From Pseudomonas sp. ANT_J12 (GTDB lineage: Bacteria > Pseudomonadota > Gammaproteobacteria > Pseudomonadales > Pseudomonadaceae): a stretch of DNA of 64,000 nucleotides. Below are positions 27,261 through 36,974 of the stretch, piece by piece. Position 1 is the first letter of the stretch, and each line of letters opens with the position of its first letter. The notes beneath the pieces were generated by a model. That model was not told the DNA's origin. It saw only the letters and a list, made by a program, of their open reading frames with translations, and did no database searches. The translations under genes were made by a program, and so were the position numbers. Location: positions 434,001-498,000 of the forward strand of contig NZ_VOBN01000001.1 of the NCBI RefSeq assembly GCF_008370045.1, written 5' to 3'.

Positions 27261-27268
27261 GATCCTCC

Positions 27269-27856
27269 TTAACGGTTTTCCAGGCTTGCTGCACGAGCGT
27301 AAGGCAGAGCGCTTTCAGTGCCTTTCAGTGCAGCCTGTTGAGCATGTTGGCGCAAGTAGCTTGGCAGACGCTGATCGTGCCAACCCGGCTGACCTTGCAA
27401 TACGCCGTTGGCCATAGGGCCAGTGGCTTCCGAACTCTCACTATAGCCTGCCAATACAGCCGGACCCTTGACTTGTGGAGCAACAAGGGCGGACTGAGTG
27501 GATTGCTGCGCCAATTCGACGCCAGCAATTTCGTCCTGGTTGTACAGACGAACACCCGCCAATACAGCAACGGTGACCGAAGCAGCGACGGCCAGACGAC
27601 CCAGGCTACGCCATGGACCGCGAGTTGCCTTGGCCGGGACGGCTTCGTCTTCCAACGCAGCAGAGACTGCCGCAGCGATGTCCAGACGTGGAAGCAGCAG
27701 ATCCTTGTGCATGACTGCCCGAGCGATCTGGTAACGAGCCCAGGTTTCGCGGGTTTCAACATCGTCAAAGGCATTCAGTACCCGACGCAATTCCAGCTCG
27801 TCCGCTTCGTTATCCATCACTGCGGACAGCGATTCCTGCAGGGCTTCACGACTCAT
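27269..27856 (-). CDS. mucA: anti-sigma factor MucA
   Basis: A 195-residue inner-membrane protein with an N-terminal cytoplasmic AlgU-binding domain (ESLSAVMDNEADELELRRVL), one membrane helix near 85-105 (LAVAASVTVAVLAGVRLY) and a periplasmic domain that MucB binds. Length equals that of functional MucA, with no sign of the truncations seen in mucoid strains. 30 bp downstream of algU. Confidence 0.95.
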   Translation of the reverse strand: MSREALQESLSAVMDNEADELELRRVLNAFDDVETRETWARYQIARAVMHKDLLLPRLDIAAAVSAALEDEAVPAKATRGPWRSLGRLAVAASVTVAVLAGVRLYNQDEIAGVELAQQSTQSALVAPQVKGPAVLAGYSESSEATGPMANGVLQGQPGWHDQRLPSYLRQHAQQAALKGTESALPYARAASLENR

Positions 27857-27886
27857 GGCGTTCCTCTCTTGGCTGTCGCCGCTGTC

Positions 27887-28468
27887 TCAGTTTTCCTGCA
27901 ACAACGGCTGCAGGGCTTTATCGATGGCTTCCCGAGCCCGGAAAATCCGGGAACGCACGGTACCCACCGGACATTGCATGACTGCCGCAATGTCCTCGTA
28001 ACTCAGACCATCGAATTCACGTAAAGTTAAGGCCGTACGCAAATCTTCTGGAAGTTGCTGGATGGTTCGATGGACAGTGCCTTCGATCTCATCCCGCAGC
28101 AATGCGCGTTCTGGCGACTCGAGATCCTTGAGGCCATGATCGCCGTCGTAGAACTCTGCATCTTCGGAACTGACATCACTATCCGGCGGCCGACGGCCGC
28201 GTGAAACCAGATAGTTTTTCGCCGTGTTGATGGCGATGCGGTAAAGCCACGTATAAAACGCGCTGTCTCCGCGGAAATTACCAAGTGCACGGTAAGCCTT
28301 GATAAAGGCTTCCTGTGCCACATCCTGGGCTTCATGGGTGTCGTGCACGAAACGCACGATCAACCCGAGAATTTTGTGCTGGTATTTCAGCACTAGCAGA
28401 TCGAAAGCTCGCTTGTCGCCGCGTTGGACGCGCTCAACCAGCTGCTGATCCTCTTCCTGGGTTAGCAT
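27887..28468 (-). CDS. algU: RNA polymerase sigma factor AlgU (RpoE/SigmaE)
   Basis: The start is ATG 28468 (MLTQEEDQQLVERV) after AGGAGTG, giving 193 residues. Region 2 (KYQHKILGLIVRF...FYTWLYRIAINTAKN) and region 4 (LSYEDIAAVMQCPVGTVRSR) are complete. It is the envelope-stress ECF sigma that controls alginate, cell-wall and osmotic stress genes, and is held by MucA. Two matches to its own promoter consensus lie upstream, indicating autoregulation. Confidence 0.96.
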   Translation of the reverse strand: MLTQEEDQQLVERVQRGDKRAFDLLVLKYQHKILGLIVRFVHDTHEAQDVAQEAFIKAYRALGNFRGDSAFYTWLYRIAINTAKNYLVSRGRRPPDSDVSSEDAEFYDGDHGLKDLESPERALLRDEIEGTVHRTIQQLPEDLRTALTLREFDGLSYEDIAAVMQCPVGTVRSRIFRAREAIDKALQPLLQEN

Positions 28469-28527
28469 GAACACTCCTCGATAAGCTCGAAGGAGGCTTG
28501 CATAACTAAACGACCAGACTTGCAAAC

Positions 28528-28554
28528 ATAGACTCGGGCTTTTCGCAAAAGTTC
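28528..28554 (-). promoter_or_regulatory. putative AlgU-dependent promoter of algU (proximal)
   Basis: On the minus strand GAACTT (28554-28549) is followed after 16 bases by TCTAT (28532-28528), close to the AlgU/sigma-E consensus GAACTT-N16/17-TCTGA. The leader to the algU ATG would be about 50 bases. Confidence 0.65.
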
Positions 28555-28722
28555 TCCCCCTCCAAGCAAGTTTCCTGCGGGCTCTCTGATTTGGCACGCA
28601 CGAAAAGCGCAGCTCGGGACAACCCGGCTGCGCGAATAATCTTGTCATCGGTTCGCCGGCGAGGACCAAACCGCAGGTCCCGCACTGAAGCCGACACTGT
28701 CCCTTGATTCAGGCAACCCGCT

Positions 28723-28750
28723 ATTGATCTTGGGCCCTTGGCAAAAGTTC
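28723..28750 (-). promoter_or_regulatory. putative AlgU-dependent promoter of algU (distal)
   Basis: A second GAACTT (28750-28745) with TCAAT 17 bases downstream (28727-28723). The bases following the -35 (TTTTGC) are the same as in the proximal site, which supports a shared function. Confidence 0.5.
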
Positions 28751-29027
28751 CAAATATTTATAGCCGGGTGCAACCAACATTGTGCAACCGTGAAGTGAAA
28801 AAGAGTGTTAAATCCTCGATACAGTCGTCTTGTCGCCGAACCGGCGAAAAAAACATCCGACGAAGCGTCCAGTCTTTTCTGTCACTGTAGTTTCACAATG
28901 CCATGGTGGCCCGGCTATTGTGCCGCTCCCCCCCTCTATATACTAGTGGGCTGTATGGCTGCCTGACTCGCCGATCCAGGTGTCTTGCGCCAACCCCGAC
29001 CCGGGTCGCTTTGAGCGGAATCCTGAA

Positions 29028-30644
29028 ATGAGCCAACAGTTTCAACACGATGTTCTGGTGATTGGCAGCGGCGCTGCCGGTCTGAGCCTTGCGCTGACCT
29101 TGCCCGGTCACCTGCGCATCGCCGTCTTGAGCAAAGGCGACCTCGCCAACGGCTCGACATTTTGGGCCCAGGGCGGGGTCGCCGCCGTCCTGGATGACAC
29201 CGACACCGTTGAATCCCACGTCGATGACACGCTCAATGCCGGCGGTGGCCTGTGCCATGAAGATGCCGTGCGCTTTACCGTCGAGCACAGCAAGGAAGCC
29301 ATCCAGTGGCTGATCGACCAAGGCGTGCCCTTTACTCGCGATGAACAATCCGGCACCGAAGACGGCGGTTTCGAGTTTCACTTGACCCGCGAAGGCGGCC
29401 ACAGTCATCGGCGCATCATCCACGCCGCCGACGCCACCGGTGCGGCGATCTTCAGGACGCTGCTCGATCAGGCGAAAAAACGCCCGAACATCGAATTGCT
29501 GGAACAGCGGGTCGCGGTCGACCTGATCACCGAAAAGCGTCTCGGCCTGGAAGGCGACCGCTGCCTCGGCGCCTACGTGCTCAACCGCGCCAGCGGCGAA
29601 GTCGACACCTACGGCGCGCGCTTCGTGATCCTCGCGTCCGGCGGCGCCGCCAAGGTCTACCTCTATACCAGCAACCCCGACGGCGCCTGCGGTGATGGCA
29701 TCGCCATGGCCTGGCGTTCGGGCTGCCGGGTGGCGAACCTGGAATTCAACCAGTTTCACCCTACCTGCCTGTATCACCCCCAGGCCAAGAGCTTCCTGAT
29801 CACCGAAGCCTTGCGCGGCGAAGGTGCGCACCTGAAGCTGCCAAACGGCGAACGCTTCATGCAGCGCTTTGACCCTCGGGCCGAACTGGCGCCCCGGGAC
29901 ATCGTCGCCCGGGCCATCGACCATGAAATGAAGCGCCTGGGCGTCGACTGCGTCTACCTGGACATCAGCCACAAGCCCGAAGCGTTCATCAAGACCCACT
30001 TCCCGACGGTCTACGAGCGCTGCCTCGAATTTTCCATCGACATCACCAAGCAACCGATTCCGGTAGTGCCGGCGGCGCACTACACCTGCGGTGGCGTGAT
30101 GGTCGATCAGCAGGGCCGCACCGATGTGCCGGGGCTGTACGCCATTGGCGAAACCAGTTTCACCGGCCTGCACGGCGCCAACCGCATGGCCAGCAACTCG
30201 CTGCTGGAATGTTTCGTCTATGCGCGTTCGGCGGCGGCGGACATTCTTGAACAGTTGCCGCAGGTGTCGATCCCCATCGCCCTGCCCGTCTGGGATGCCA
30301 GCCAGGTGACTGACTCCGACGAAGACGTGATCATCGCGCACAACTGGGATGAGCTGCGGCGCTTCATGTGGGACTACGTCGGCATCGTGCGCACCAACAA
30401 GCGTCTGCAACGAGCCCAGCATCGGGTGCGGTTGTTGCTGGACGAAATCGACGAGTTCTACAGCAACTATAAAGTCAGCCGGGATTTGATCGAGTTGAGG
30501 AACCTGGCCCAGGTGGCCGAATTGATGATCCGCTCAGCCATGGAACGCAAGGAAAGCCGCGGCCTGCATTACACCCTCGACTACCCAAACCTGCTGCCGG
30601 TGGCCCTGGACACTATTCTGGTGCCGCCCACCTACGCCGACTGA
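29028..30644 (+). CDS. nadB: L-aspartate oxidase
   Basis: From ATG 29028 ([19 protein letters not shown]) the protein has 538 residues, the usual length. FAD-dependent enzyme oxidising aspartate to iminoaspartate for quinolinate and NAD synthesis. It has the dinucleotide-binding [26 protein letters not shown]-like [13 protein letters not shown], the [10 protein letters not shown] active-site region and [15 protein letters not shown]. It is divergent from algU; its 3' end overlaps the convergent ygfX gene by 32 bp. Confidence 0.96.
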   Translation: MSQQFQHDVLVIGSGAAGLSLALTLPGHLRIAVLSKGDLANGSTFWAQGGVAAVLDDTDTVESHVDDTLNAGGGLCHEDAVRFTVEHSKEAIQWLIDQGVPFTRDEQSGTEDGGFEFHLTREGGHSHRRIIHAADATGAAIFRTLLDQAKKRPNIELLEQRVAVDLITEKRLGLEGDRCLGAYVLNRASGEVDTYGARFVILASGGAAKVYLYTSNPDGACGDGIAMAWRSGCRVANLEFNQFHPTCLYHPQAKSFLITEALRGEGAHLKLPNGERFMQRFDPRAELAPRDIVARAIDHEMKRLGVDCVYLDISHKPEAFIKTHFPTVYERCLEFSIDITKQPIPVVPAAHYTCGGVMVDQQGRTDVPGLYAIGETSFTGLHGANRMASNSLLECFVYARSAAADILEQLPQVSIPIALPVWDASQVTDSDEDVIIAHNWDELRRFMWDYVGIVRTNKRLQRAQHRVRLLLDEIDEFYSNYKVSRDLIELRNLAQVAELMIRSAMERKESRGLHYTLDYPNLLPVALDTILVPPTYAD

Positions 30645-31065
30645 ACTTCAACCGGACTCGCAGGCGACGGTGCAGATCCGCTGCCTGCGCATCCCGGGGC
30701 ACACAGATCGTCCTGACCCGCCGCTCGCCTCGCAGACGAAACCGCAGCACCACGACCAACGGTAGCGCCAGGCTGTCCGGCCGCAGTTGCACCGACTGCC
30801 AACCTCCCGCCTGATTCCACAATTGCCAGCCGTCCGCATCACGACGCAACCCGCGAAACGCCTGCGGATGCGTCAGTAAAATCTGTCGCGGCAACGCCCA
30901 AAAGCCATGAACCGCGCACAGCAAGATGCCGAGCACGCTAGCCCAGGCAGGTATAGAAAGAAGAAACAAAGAACCCAACGCGAACAGCTGGGCCACAACG
31001 TAAACCGCCAGCAACTGCCGTGAGGCATGCCAGCGGCATTCGAACCCATTACTTGGGCTGGACAC
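30613..31065 (-). CDS. ygfX: YgfX/CptA-like membrane protein
   Basis: A 150-residue protein with two membrane helices (about 18-35 and 38-56) followed by a basic cytoplasmic domain. It begins at GTG 31065, overlapping the 3' end of sdhE by 17 bp. The same pairing with sdhE (ygfX-ygfY) occurs across gammaproteobacteria; in E. coli YgfX has been reported to act on cytoskeletal proteins as a toxin with YgfY/SdhE as partner. Its last codons overlap nadB on the other strand. Confidence 0.8.
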   Translation of the reverse strand: MSSPSNGFECRWHASRQLLAVYVVAQLFALGSLFLLSIPAWASVLGILLCAVHGFWALPRQILLTHPQAFRGLRRDADGWQLWNQAGGWQSVQLRPDSLALPLVVVLRFRLRGERRVRTICVPRDAQAADLHRRLRVRLKFSRRRWAAPE

Positions 31066-31303
31066 GGTCCAGGATCATGCGAACCATGCGCTGAAGCTCC
31101 GGATCTTCCGATTCGGCGCGTTCCATGAACCAGCCGAACATGTCCTGATCTTCGCACTCAAGCAGCTTGCGGTAGCAATCGCGGTCGACATCATTGAGGT
31201 GCGGGTAGACCTCTTTCACGAACGGCACCAGCAACACGTCAAGCTCAAGCATGCCGCGGCGGCTGTGCCAGTAGAGGCGATTCAGTTCAACATCTTCGAC
31301 CAT
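31049..31303 (-). CDS. sdhE: succinate dehydrogenase assembly factor 2, SdhE
   Basis: From ATG 31303 after GGAGCG, 84 residues. [18 protein letters not shown] contains the RGxxE motif, the conserved Gly-Glu region needed for covalent flavin attachment to SdhA and FrdA. Cytoplasmic. Upstream of ygfX with a 17-bp overlap. Confidence 0.94.
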   Translation of the reverse strand: MVEDVELNRLYWHSRRGMLELDVLLVPFVKEVYPHLNDVDRDCYRKLLECEDQDMFGWFMERAESEDPELQRMVRMILDRVQPK

Positions 31304-31451
31304 GGAGCGCTCCTCAAATAGGCGGCAAGTATACAGCCCCACGCACGGTCGAACAGTCGGCTTTGGTCGGCCCTCCCGACCTTTTGTGAACTACCCATTT
31401 CATGGGCGCCCCCTTATGATGTCCCCCAGACTCTTTACCCTGCGATGACCC

Positions 31452-32393
31452 ATGGCCGATTCTGCTTTTTTCTGCACCCTGTCACACGAAGGCGTTCTCG
31501 CGGTCCGCGGCGCGGATGCCGGCAAGTTCCTGCAGGGCCAACTGACCTGCAACCTCAATTACCTGAGTGACACCCAGGCCAGCCTCGGTGCCCGCTGTAC
31601 CCAGAAAGGCCGGATGCAGTCGAGTTTCCGCATTCTGCTGGATGGCGATGGCGTGCTCCTGGCCATGGCCAGCGAACTGCTGGAGCCGCAACTGGCGGAC
31701 CTGAAAAAATACGCGGTGTTTTCCAAATCCAAACTGACCGACGAAAGCGCCGCCTGGGTGCGCTTGGGCCTCGACCATGGCGATGCCGCATTGCGCAGCC
31801 TGGGTCTTGAGTTGCCGGCCGACACTGACAGTGTTGTGCGTAACGATGGCTTGATCGCCATTCGTGTATCGCCTGAGCGGGCGGAACTGTGGGTCGCTGC
31901 CGATCAAGCCGATGCGATCAAAGGCAAACTCGCTACCCTGCTGACCGAAGGCGAGCTGAATCAATGGCTGCTGGGCCAGATCCGCGCAGGGATCGGCCAG
32001 GTCATGCCGAGCACCCGCGAGCTGTTCATCCCGCAGATGCTCAACCTGCAAGCCGTCGGCGGCGTGAGTTTCAAGAAAGGCTGCTACACCGGCCAGGAAA
32101 TCGTCGCGCGCATGCAATACCTGGGCAAACTCAAGCGTCGCTTGTATCGCCTGAAGCTGGATGGCAATGAATTGCCTGAGCCCGGCACCCAGCTGTTTGC
32201 TCCAAGCCACGGCAGCGCCATCGGCGAAGTGGTGATTGCCGCACGCGGCGAACTAAACATTGAACTCCTGGCGGTGCTGCAAGCCGAAGCTGCAGAGTCG
32301 GGTGATATCCATCTGGCAGCGCTCGAAGGCCCTGCCCTGCACCTGCTCGACCTGCCCTACACGCTGGATCGCGATAAAGAAATCCAGCGCTGA
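31452..32393 (+). CDS. ygfZ: YgfZ/GcvT-like folate-binding protein
   Basis: A 313-residue protein with the YgfZ signature KKGCYTGQEIVARMQYLGK at about residues 210-228, where the Cys is essential. It binds tetrahydrofolate and supports assembly of certain Fe-S enzymes such as MiaB. Divergent from sdhE, as in many Pseudomonas and enterobacterial genomes. Confidence 0.92.
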   Translation: MADSAFFCTLSHEGVLAVRGADAGKFLQGQLTCNLNYLSDTQASLGARCTQKGRMQSSFRILLDGDGVLLAMASELLEPQLADLKKYAVFSKSKLTDESAAWVRLGLDHGDAALRSLGLELPADTDSVVRNDGLIAIRVSPERAELWVAADQADAIKGKLATLLTEGELNQWLLGQIRAGIGQVMPSTRELFIPQMLNLQAVGGVSFKKGCYTGQEIVARMQYLGKLKRRLYRLKLDGNELPEPGTQLFAPSHGSAIGEVVIAARGELNIELLAVLQAEAAESGDIHLAALEGPALHLLDLPYTLDRDKEIQR

Positions 32394-32429
32394 GAGCAGT
32401 ATTTTTTTGCAAGACCCTAGAGAACAGAA

Positions 32430-33251
32430 ATGAGTGAGCTGGCGGATAAGGTCCAACAGGATTTGGTTGAGGCCATCGATAACGATGACCTGGTTCTGCC
32501 AACATTACCGGAAGTGGCCCTGCGGATTCGCAAGGCCGCTGAAGATCCGGAAATCAGCGTTAGCACCTTGAGTAAGGTGATTGGCCGCGATACCGCACTG
32601 TCGGCGCGCCTGATCAAAGTGGTCAACAGCCCGTTGCTGCGGGCGACCCAGGAAGTCACCGACCTGCACACCGCCATCACCCGGCTGGGCGTGAATTACA
32701 GCAGCAACCTGGCCATTGGCCTGGTGATGGAGCAAATCTTCCACGCCAGTTCCGAGGTGGTAGAGCAGAAAATGCGCGATGTCTGGCGCAAAAGCCTTGA
32801 AATCGCCGGGATCAGTTATGCCCTGTGCCGCCGTTACACCCAGCTCAAACCGGATCAGGCAGCCTTGGGCGGTCTGGTGCATCAGATTGGGGTGCTGCCG
32901 ATCCTGACGTACGCCGAAGATCACTACGAACTGCTCTCGGACCCGGTCAGCCTCAATCATGTGATCGACCGCATTCATCCGCTGCTGGGCGATAAACTGC
33001 TCAGCGTCTGGGAATTTCCGGAAATGCTGGTGAAATTGCCGGGCCAGTATCTGGACTTCAAGCGTGAGTCCGCAAAGGTGGATTATGTCGACCTGGTGCA
33101 GGTCGCCAGCCTGTATTGCCACAAAGGCACCGACCACCCGCTGGCGCGCATCGACGCGTTCAGTGTGCCGGCCTTCAAGAAGCTGGGGATTGATCCCGAG
33201 AACGAGGCGATGTGCCTGGAGCTGGAAGAATCCAGGTCGATGTTTTATTAA
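32430..33251 (+). CDS. HDOD domain protein
   Basis: A 273-residue protein made almost entirely of one HDOD domain (about 20-220; PTLPEVALRIRKA...VIGRDTALSARLIKVVNS...LGGLVHQIGVLPIL). HDOD is an HD-like domain usually lacking catalytic residues and used in signalling scaffolds. No receiver or GGDEF domain is fused. 36 bp downstream of ygfZ. Confidence 0.87.
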   Translation: MSELADKVQQDLVEAIDNDDLVLPTLPEVALRIRKAAEDPEISVSTLSKVIGRDTALSARLIKVVNSPLLRATQEVTDLHTAITRLGVNYSSNLAIGLVMEQIFHASSEVVEQKMRDVWRKSLEIAGISYALCRRYTQLKPDQAALGGLVHQIGVLPILTYAEDHYELLSDPVSLNHVIDRIHPLLGDKLLSVWEFPEMLVKLPGQYLDFKRESAKVDYVDLVQVASLYCHKGTDHPLARIDAFSVPAFKKLGIDPENEAMCLELEESRSMFY

Positions 33252-33266
33252 TCGAGACCGAGTTGC

Positions 33267-33344
33267 GGCCTTCGCGGGCAAGCCTTGCTCCTACAGACGC
33301 AACGAGCCCTCTGCAGGAGCGAGGCTTGCCCGCGAAGAGGCCGG
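33267..33344. repeat. REP doublet, CGCGGGCAAGCC family
   Basis: CCTTCGCGGGCAAGCC with CTCCTACAG faces CTGCAGGAGCGAGGCTTGCC with CGCGAAGAGG, between convergent HDOD and tctE genes. Confidence 0.9.
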
Positions 33345-33355
33345 CACAAACACCC

Positions 33356-34744
33356 TCACTCCCCGGCAATAAAACTCACCCTCACCTTCAACCCCGCACG
33401 CTCCCCGTCGTGAAGACTGATCTGCGCCAAATGCGCACGACAAATCTCCCCCACAATCGCCAACCCCAACCCGGACCCCGCGACCTGCTGATTACGCCGG
33501 TAAAAGCGCTCGAATACCCGATCGCGCTCTTCCAGGGGAATGCCCGGCCCGTCGTCCTCAACCTCCAACACGGCGGGTGCCGTTACGCGCAGGATCACAT
33601 TGCCGCCCGGCGGTGTGTGGGCCAGGGCGTTGTCCACCAGATTGCTCAGCAATTCGTTTAACAACGTCGGTTCACCGCGCAACCACACCGGTTCGTCCGC
33701 TTCCAGCGCCAGCGCCACGCCGCGCGCGTGGGCCAGTGGTGCCATGGCCATGCCCAGTTCCCGAGCCAACTGGCTCAGGTCCAGCAGCTGTGCGCCCCCC
33801 TCGGCAATCGCCCGCGCGCCATTTTCGACCCGCGCCAGGGACAGCAACTGGTTAGCCAGATGGGTCAGGCGATCCGTGCTCTGGGCGGCCGTCTCCAACG
33901 TACTGCGCCAGGTTTGCGGTTCGCTGGCGCGCAAGCCCAGTTCAAGACGCGCCTTGAGCGCCGCCAACGGCGTGCGTAATTCATGGGCGGCATCGGCGAT
34001 AAATTGCGCCTGACGCTCGAACTGCCCGCGCAGACGCTCGGTAAAGTGATTGAGCGCCCGCACCAATGGCCACAGTTCATGCTGCACTTCTACCAACGGC
34101 AAGGGACGCAAATCGTCGGACTGGCGCTCTTCCACCGCCGTGCGCAGGCGCTCCAGCGGCCGTAATGCGGCACTCACCGCAAACCACACCAGCAGCAACG
34201 CACCAATCGCCAACATCCCCAGGCGCAGCAGCGTATCCGCCGCCAGACTGCGGGCCATGCTGACCCGCGCCTCGTCGGTTTCCGCAACACGGATTTCCGC
34301 CATGCCGTTCATATTCGGCTCGCTGACGGGTTTGAGCAGGCTCACCACGCGCACGTTCTGCCCGCGATAAACGGCGTTGTAGAAACGCGCCAGCGCCGGA
34401 TAGTCATCGGTGCGCGGCGTACCCGGTGGTGGTGGCGGCAGGTTTTCGTAGCCGGAGATCAGGTTCTGGTGGATGTCGTTGACCAGATAAAAGATTCGCC
34501 CGGCGCTGTCGTAGGCGAACGTATCGAGCGCCACGTAAGGCACGTCGGCGCTGAGGGTGCCGTCGCGCTGGGAGACCCCGGCGGCGATGGTCCGCGCCGA
34601 GGCCAGCAAGGTCCGGTCATACGCCGTGTCGGCGGCTTCGCGACCGTTCCAATAAGCGCTCAAACCACTGGCCAGCATCAACACCACCAGCAGCAACGCC
34701 AGATTCCACAGCAACCGCCAGCGCAGGCTGCTCGGCTTATGCAT
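33356..34744 (-). CDS. tctE: sensor histidine kinase, TctE-like
   Basis: A 462-residue kinase with two membrane helices (about 12-30 and 170-190) bounding a periplasmic sensor, then HAMP, HisKA (FIADAAHELRTPLAALKARL, phospho-His near 263) and HATPase (NLVDNALAHTPPGG; DDGPGIP; GSGLGLAIV). Overlaps the regulator gene by 8 bp. Placed divergently from the OpdH/TctCBA genes, so it most likely senses citrate or related tricarboxylates. Confidence 0.88.
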   Translation of the reverse strand: MHKPSSLRWRLLWNLALLLVVLMLASGLSAYWNGREAADTAYDRTLLASARTIAAGVSQRDGTLSADVPYVALDTFAYDSAGRIFYLVNDIHQNLISGYENLPPPPPGTPRTDDYPALARFYNAVYRGQNVRVVSLLKPVSEPNMNGMAEIRVAETDEARVSMARSLAADTLLRLGMLAIGALLLVWFAVSAALRPLERLRTAVEERQSDDLRPLPLVEVQHELWPLVRALNHFTERLRGQFERQAQFIADAAHELRTPLAALKARLELGLRASEPQTWRSTLETAAQSTDRLTHLANQLLSLARVENGARAIAEGGAQLLDLSQLARELGMAMAPLAHARGVALALEADEPVWLRGEPTLLNELLSNLVDNALAHTPPGGNVILRVTAPAVLEVEDDGPGIPLEERDRVFERFYRRNQQVAGSGLGLAIVGEICRAHLAQISLHDGERAGLKVRVSFIAGE

Positions 34745-35408
34745 CGCGGCTTTCCAGCAAATAGCCGAGGCCGCGGAAGGTCACGATCGCCACGGGTTGG
34801 CCGTCGAGTTTCTTGCGCAAACGGTGGACGTAGATTTCGATGGCGTCGGGGCTGGCCTCTTCGTCCAGGCCAAACACTTGAGAAGCCAATTGTTCCTTAC
34901 TCATCACCCGACCGGGACGAGCGATCAAAGCTTCAAGCACTGCCTGCTCGCGAGAAGTCAGGGTCAGCAATTCTTCGCCGAGGGTGAAGCGCCGGGTGTC
35001 GAGGTCATAGGCCAGCACGCCGCAGCGCTGTTGACGCTCGCCGCCGAGCACGCTACGGCGCAGCAAGGCTTTGACCCGGGCCTCGAGTTCGGTCAATTCG
35101 AACGGCTTGGCCAGGTAATCGTCGGCGCCCAGATTAAGGCCGTGAACCCGATCCTTGACGTCGCTGCGCGCGGTCAGCATCAACACCGGCAGGTTCTTGC
35201 CCCGGGCTCGCAAACGCGCCAGCACTTCGAAACCATCCATTCGTGGCAGGCCGACGTCGAGGATCGCCATGGCGTATTCCTCGCTGCTCAAGGCCAGGTC
35301 GGCCGCCACGCCGTCGTGCAGCACATCCACGGTCAGACCCGTGCTCTTGAGCGCCTGGGCGACACTTTCGGCGAGCTGCAGATGGTCTTCGACGAGCAGG
35401 ACACGCAT
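34737..35408 (-). CDS. tctD: response regulator, TctD-like (OmpR family)
   Basis: A 223-residue regulator: receiver domain (MRVLLVEDHLQLAESV; phospho-Asp in AILDVGLPRMDGFE near residue 51; Lys in YLAKPFELTELEARV) and a winged-helix DNA-binding domain from about 125. It precedes tctE and faces the porin gene 234 bp away, whose promoter is the likely target. Confidence 0.9.
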   Translation of the reverse strand: MRVLLVEDHLQLAESVAQALKSTGLTVDVLHDGVAADLALSSEEYAMAILDVGLPRMDGFEVLARLRARGKNLPVLMLTARSDVKDRVHGLNLGADDYLAKPFELTELEARVKALLRRSVLGGERQQRCGVLAYDLDTRRFTLGEELLTLTSREQAVLEALIARPGRVMSKEQLASQVFGLDEEASPDAIEIYVHRLRKKLDGQPVAIVTFRGLGYLLESRDA

Positions 35409-35614
35409 GGCTTTTTACCTCATTCAGGGATGGTCGACGCCATTCTTTGCCGCGGAGTTTACAGCCGCAACCGCCGCTGTGAAGCCCTAAAACCGTGAAA
35501 GTCAGCTGAAAGGTTAGCGAAAGGTTGGCCGGTTAGAGTCCAGCCACGGACAGTTTTAACTGGCCGTCGCTAGCGCACTAGTGAACACGAAAAACGCCTC
35601 GATGCGTTTTCGCC

Positions 35615-35628
35615 AATAAGAACAATAA
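35615..35628 (+). promoter_or_regulatory. candidate Hfq/Crc catabolite-repression site in porin leader
   Basis: AATAAGAACAATAA contains three overlapping matches to AANAANAA and lies right before the porin ribosome binding site (ACGGAG) and ATG 35643. In Pseudomonas such sites recruit Hfq and Crc to block translation when preferred carbon sources are present. Confidence 0.55.
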
Positions 35629-35642
35629 CGGAGTACTTCACG

Positions 35643-36935
35643 ATGCTGTCCATGCAGCTTCAGGCTCGCCCGCCTGTTCGTTTTTCCCGCCTCAGCCAGA
35701 CCGCCCTTGCCAGTGCCGCCGCCTTCGCCGGCTTTTCGCCGTTGAGCCAGGCTGCCTTCTTCGAAGACAGTACGGCAACCCTTGAAACCCGCAACATGTA
35801 TTTCAACCGCGACTTTCGCGACGGCACCAGCGCCCAGCAATCCAAGCGTGACGAATGGGCCCAGGGCTTTCTGCTCAATCTGCAATCGGGTTACACCGAC
35901 GGCACCGTGGGGTTCGGTGTCGATGCGCTGGGCATGCTGGGGGTCAAGCTCGATTCGAGTCCCGACCGCACCGGCACTGGCTTGTTGCCGACCCATGATG
36001 ACGGCCGCGCCGCCGACGAGTACTCCAAACTGGGCCTGACCGGCAAAGTAAAAATCTCCGCCACCGAACTGAAAATCGGCAGCCTGATTCCGGAACTGCC
36101 GATCCTCAAGCCCAACGACGGACGCATCCTGCCGCAGACCTTTGAAGGCGGTCTGCTGACCTCCAAAGAGATCAAGAACCTGACCTTCACCGGTGGCCGA
36201 CTGGAGAAAGCCAAGGACCGCGACAGCACCGATTTCGAAGACATTGCCCTCAACAACAAGAACAGCCGTTTCGCCGGCACGGCCGCCGGCAAGCACTTCG
36301 ATTTTGGCGGCGTGGACTACAAGTTCACCGACAAGATCACCGGCAGCTACCACTTCGCGCAACTCGATGAAGTCTATAACCAGCACTTCCTCGGCGTGGT
36401 CGCCTCGCAACCGTTCGGCCCGGGCACTTTCGGCACCGACCTGCGACTGGCGATCAGTGATGACCAGGGCGCGGCCCGTGGCGGCAAGATCGACAACAAA
36501 TCCCTCAACGGCCTGGTGAGCTATGCCTTGAGCGGGCATAAATTCAGCGCCGGTTATCAGCACATGTCCGGCGACAGTGCGTTCCCGTATGTCGATGGCG
36601 CCGACCCGTACCTGGTCAACTTTGTACAGATCAACGACTTTGCCGGTGCCGAAGAACATTCCTGGCAGGCACGCTACGACTTCGACTTCGCCAAACTCGG
36701 CATCCCCGGCCTGAGTTTCATGAGCCGTTACCTGAGCGGTGACAACATCAAGCTCAAGAACGGTGACGAAGGCAAAGAGTGGGAGCGCAACACCGAGATC
36801 AAATATGTTGTACAAAGCGGCGCGCTCAAGGACGTCGCCGTGCGCCTGCGTAATGCCACCTACCGTTCCAACTACTCCGCTCGCGATGCCGATGAAGTGC
36901 GTCTGCTGGTGAGCTATAGCGTTGCACTTTGGTAA
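35643..36935 (+). CDS. opdH: OprD family outer membrane porin, OpdH-like
   Basis: A 430-residue precursor with a long signal peptide (cleavage near LSQA-AFF) and the OprD pattern: FFEDSTATLETRNMYFNRDF at the mature N-terminus, alternating beta strands, and a C-terminal aromatic strand ending SYSVALW. OprD porins take up small anions or basic amino acids. Position directly before tctCBA and opposite tctDE points to tricarboxylate uptake, as for P. aeruginosa OpdH. Confidence 0.87.
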   Translation: MLSMQLQARPPVRFSRLSQTALASAAAFAGFSPLSQAAFFEDSTATLETRNMYFNRDFRDGTSAQQSKRDEWAQGFLLNLQSGYTDGTVGFGVDALGMLGVKLDSSPDRTGTGLLPTHDDGRAADEYSKLGLTGKVKISATELKIGSLIPELPILKPNDGRILPQTFEGGLLTSKEIKNLTFTGGRLEKAKDRDSTDFEDIALNNKNSRFAGTAAGKHFDFGGVDYKFTDKITGSYHFAQLDEVYNQHFLGVVASQPFGPGTFGTDLRLAISDDQGAARGGKIDNKSLNGLVSYALSGHKFSAGYQHMSGDSAFPYVDGADPYLVNFVQINDFAGAEEHSWQARYDFDFAKLGIPGLSFMSRYLSGDNIKLKNGDEGKEWERNTEIKYVVQSGALKDVAVRLRNATYRSNYSARDADEVRLLVSYSVALW

Positions 36936-36949
36936 TTCAGTACATCCAT

Positions 36950-36957
36950 AACAACAA
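36950..36957 (+). promoter_or_regulatory. candidate Hfq/Crc site in tctC leader
   Basis: AACAACAA fits AANAANAA and lies between the porin stop and the tctC ribosome binding site (AAGGAG) ahead of ATG 36975. Confidence 0.5.
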
Positions 36958-36974
36958 CTCCCAAGGAGACTTGA

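Noticed and set aside
28893..30422. 509-codon open frame antisense to nadB
   Set aside because: nadB is unmistakable; the antisense product has no recognisable motif.
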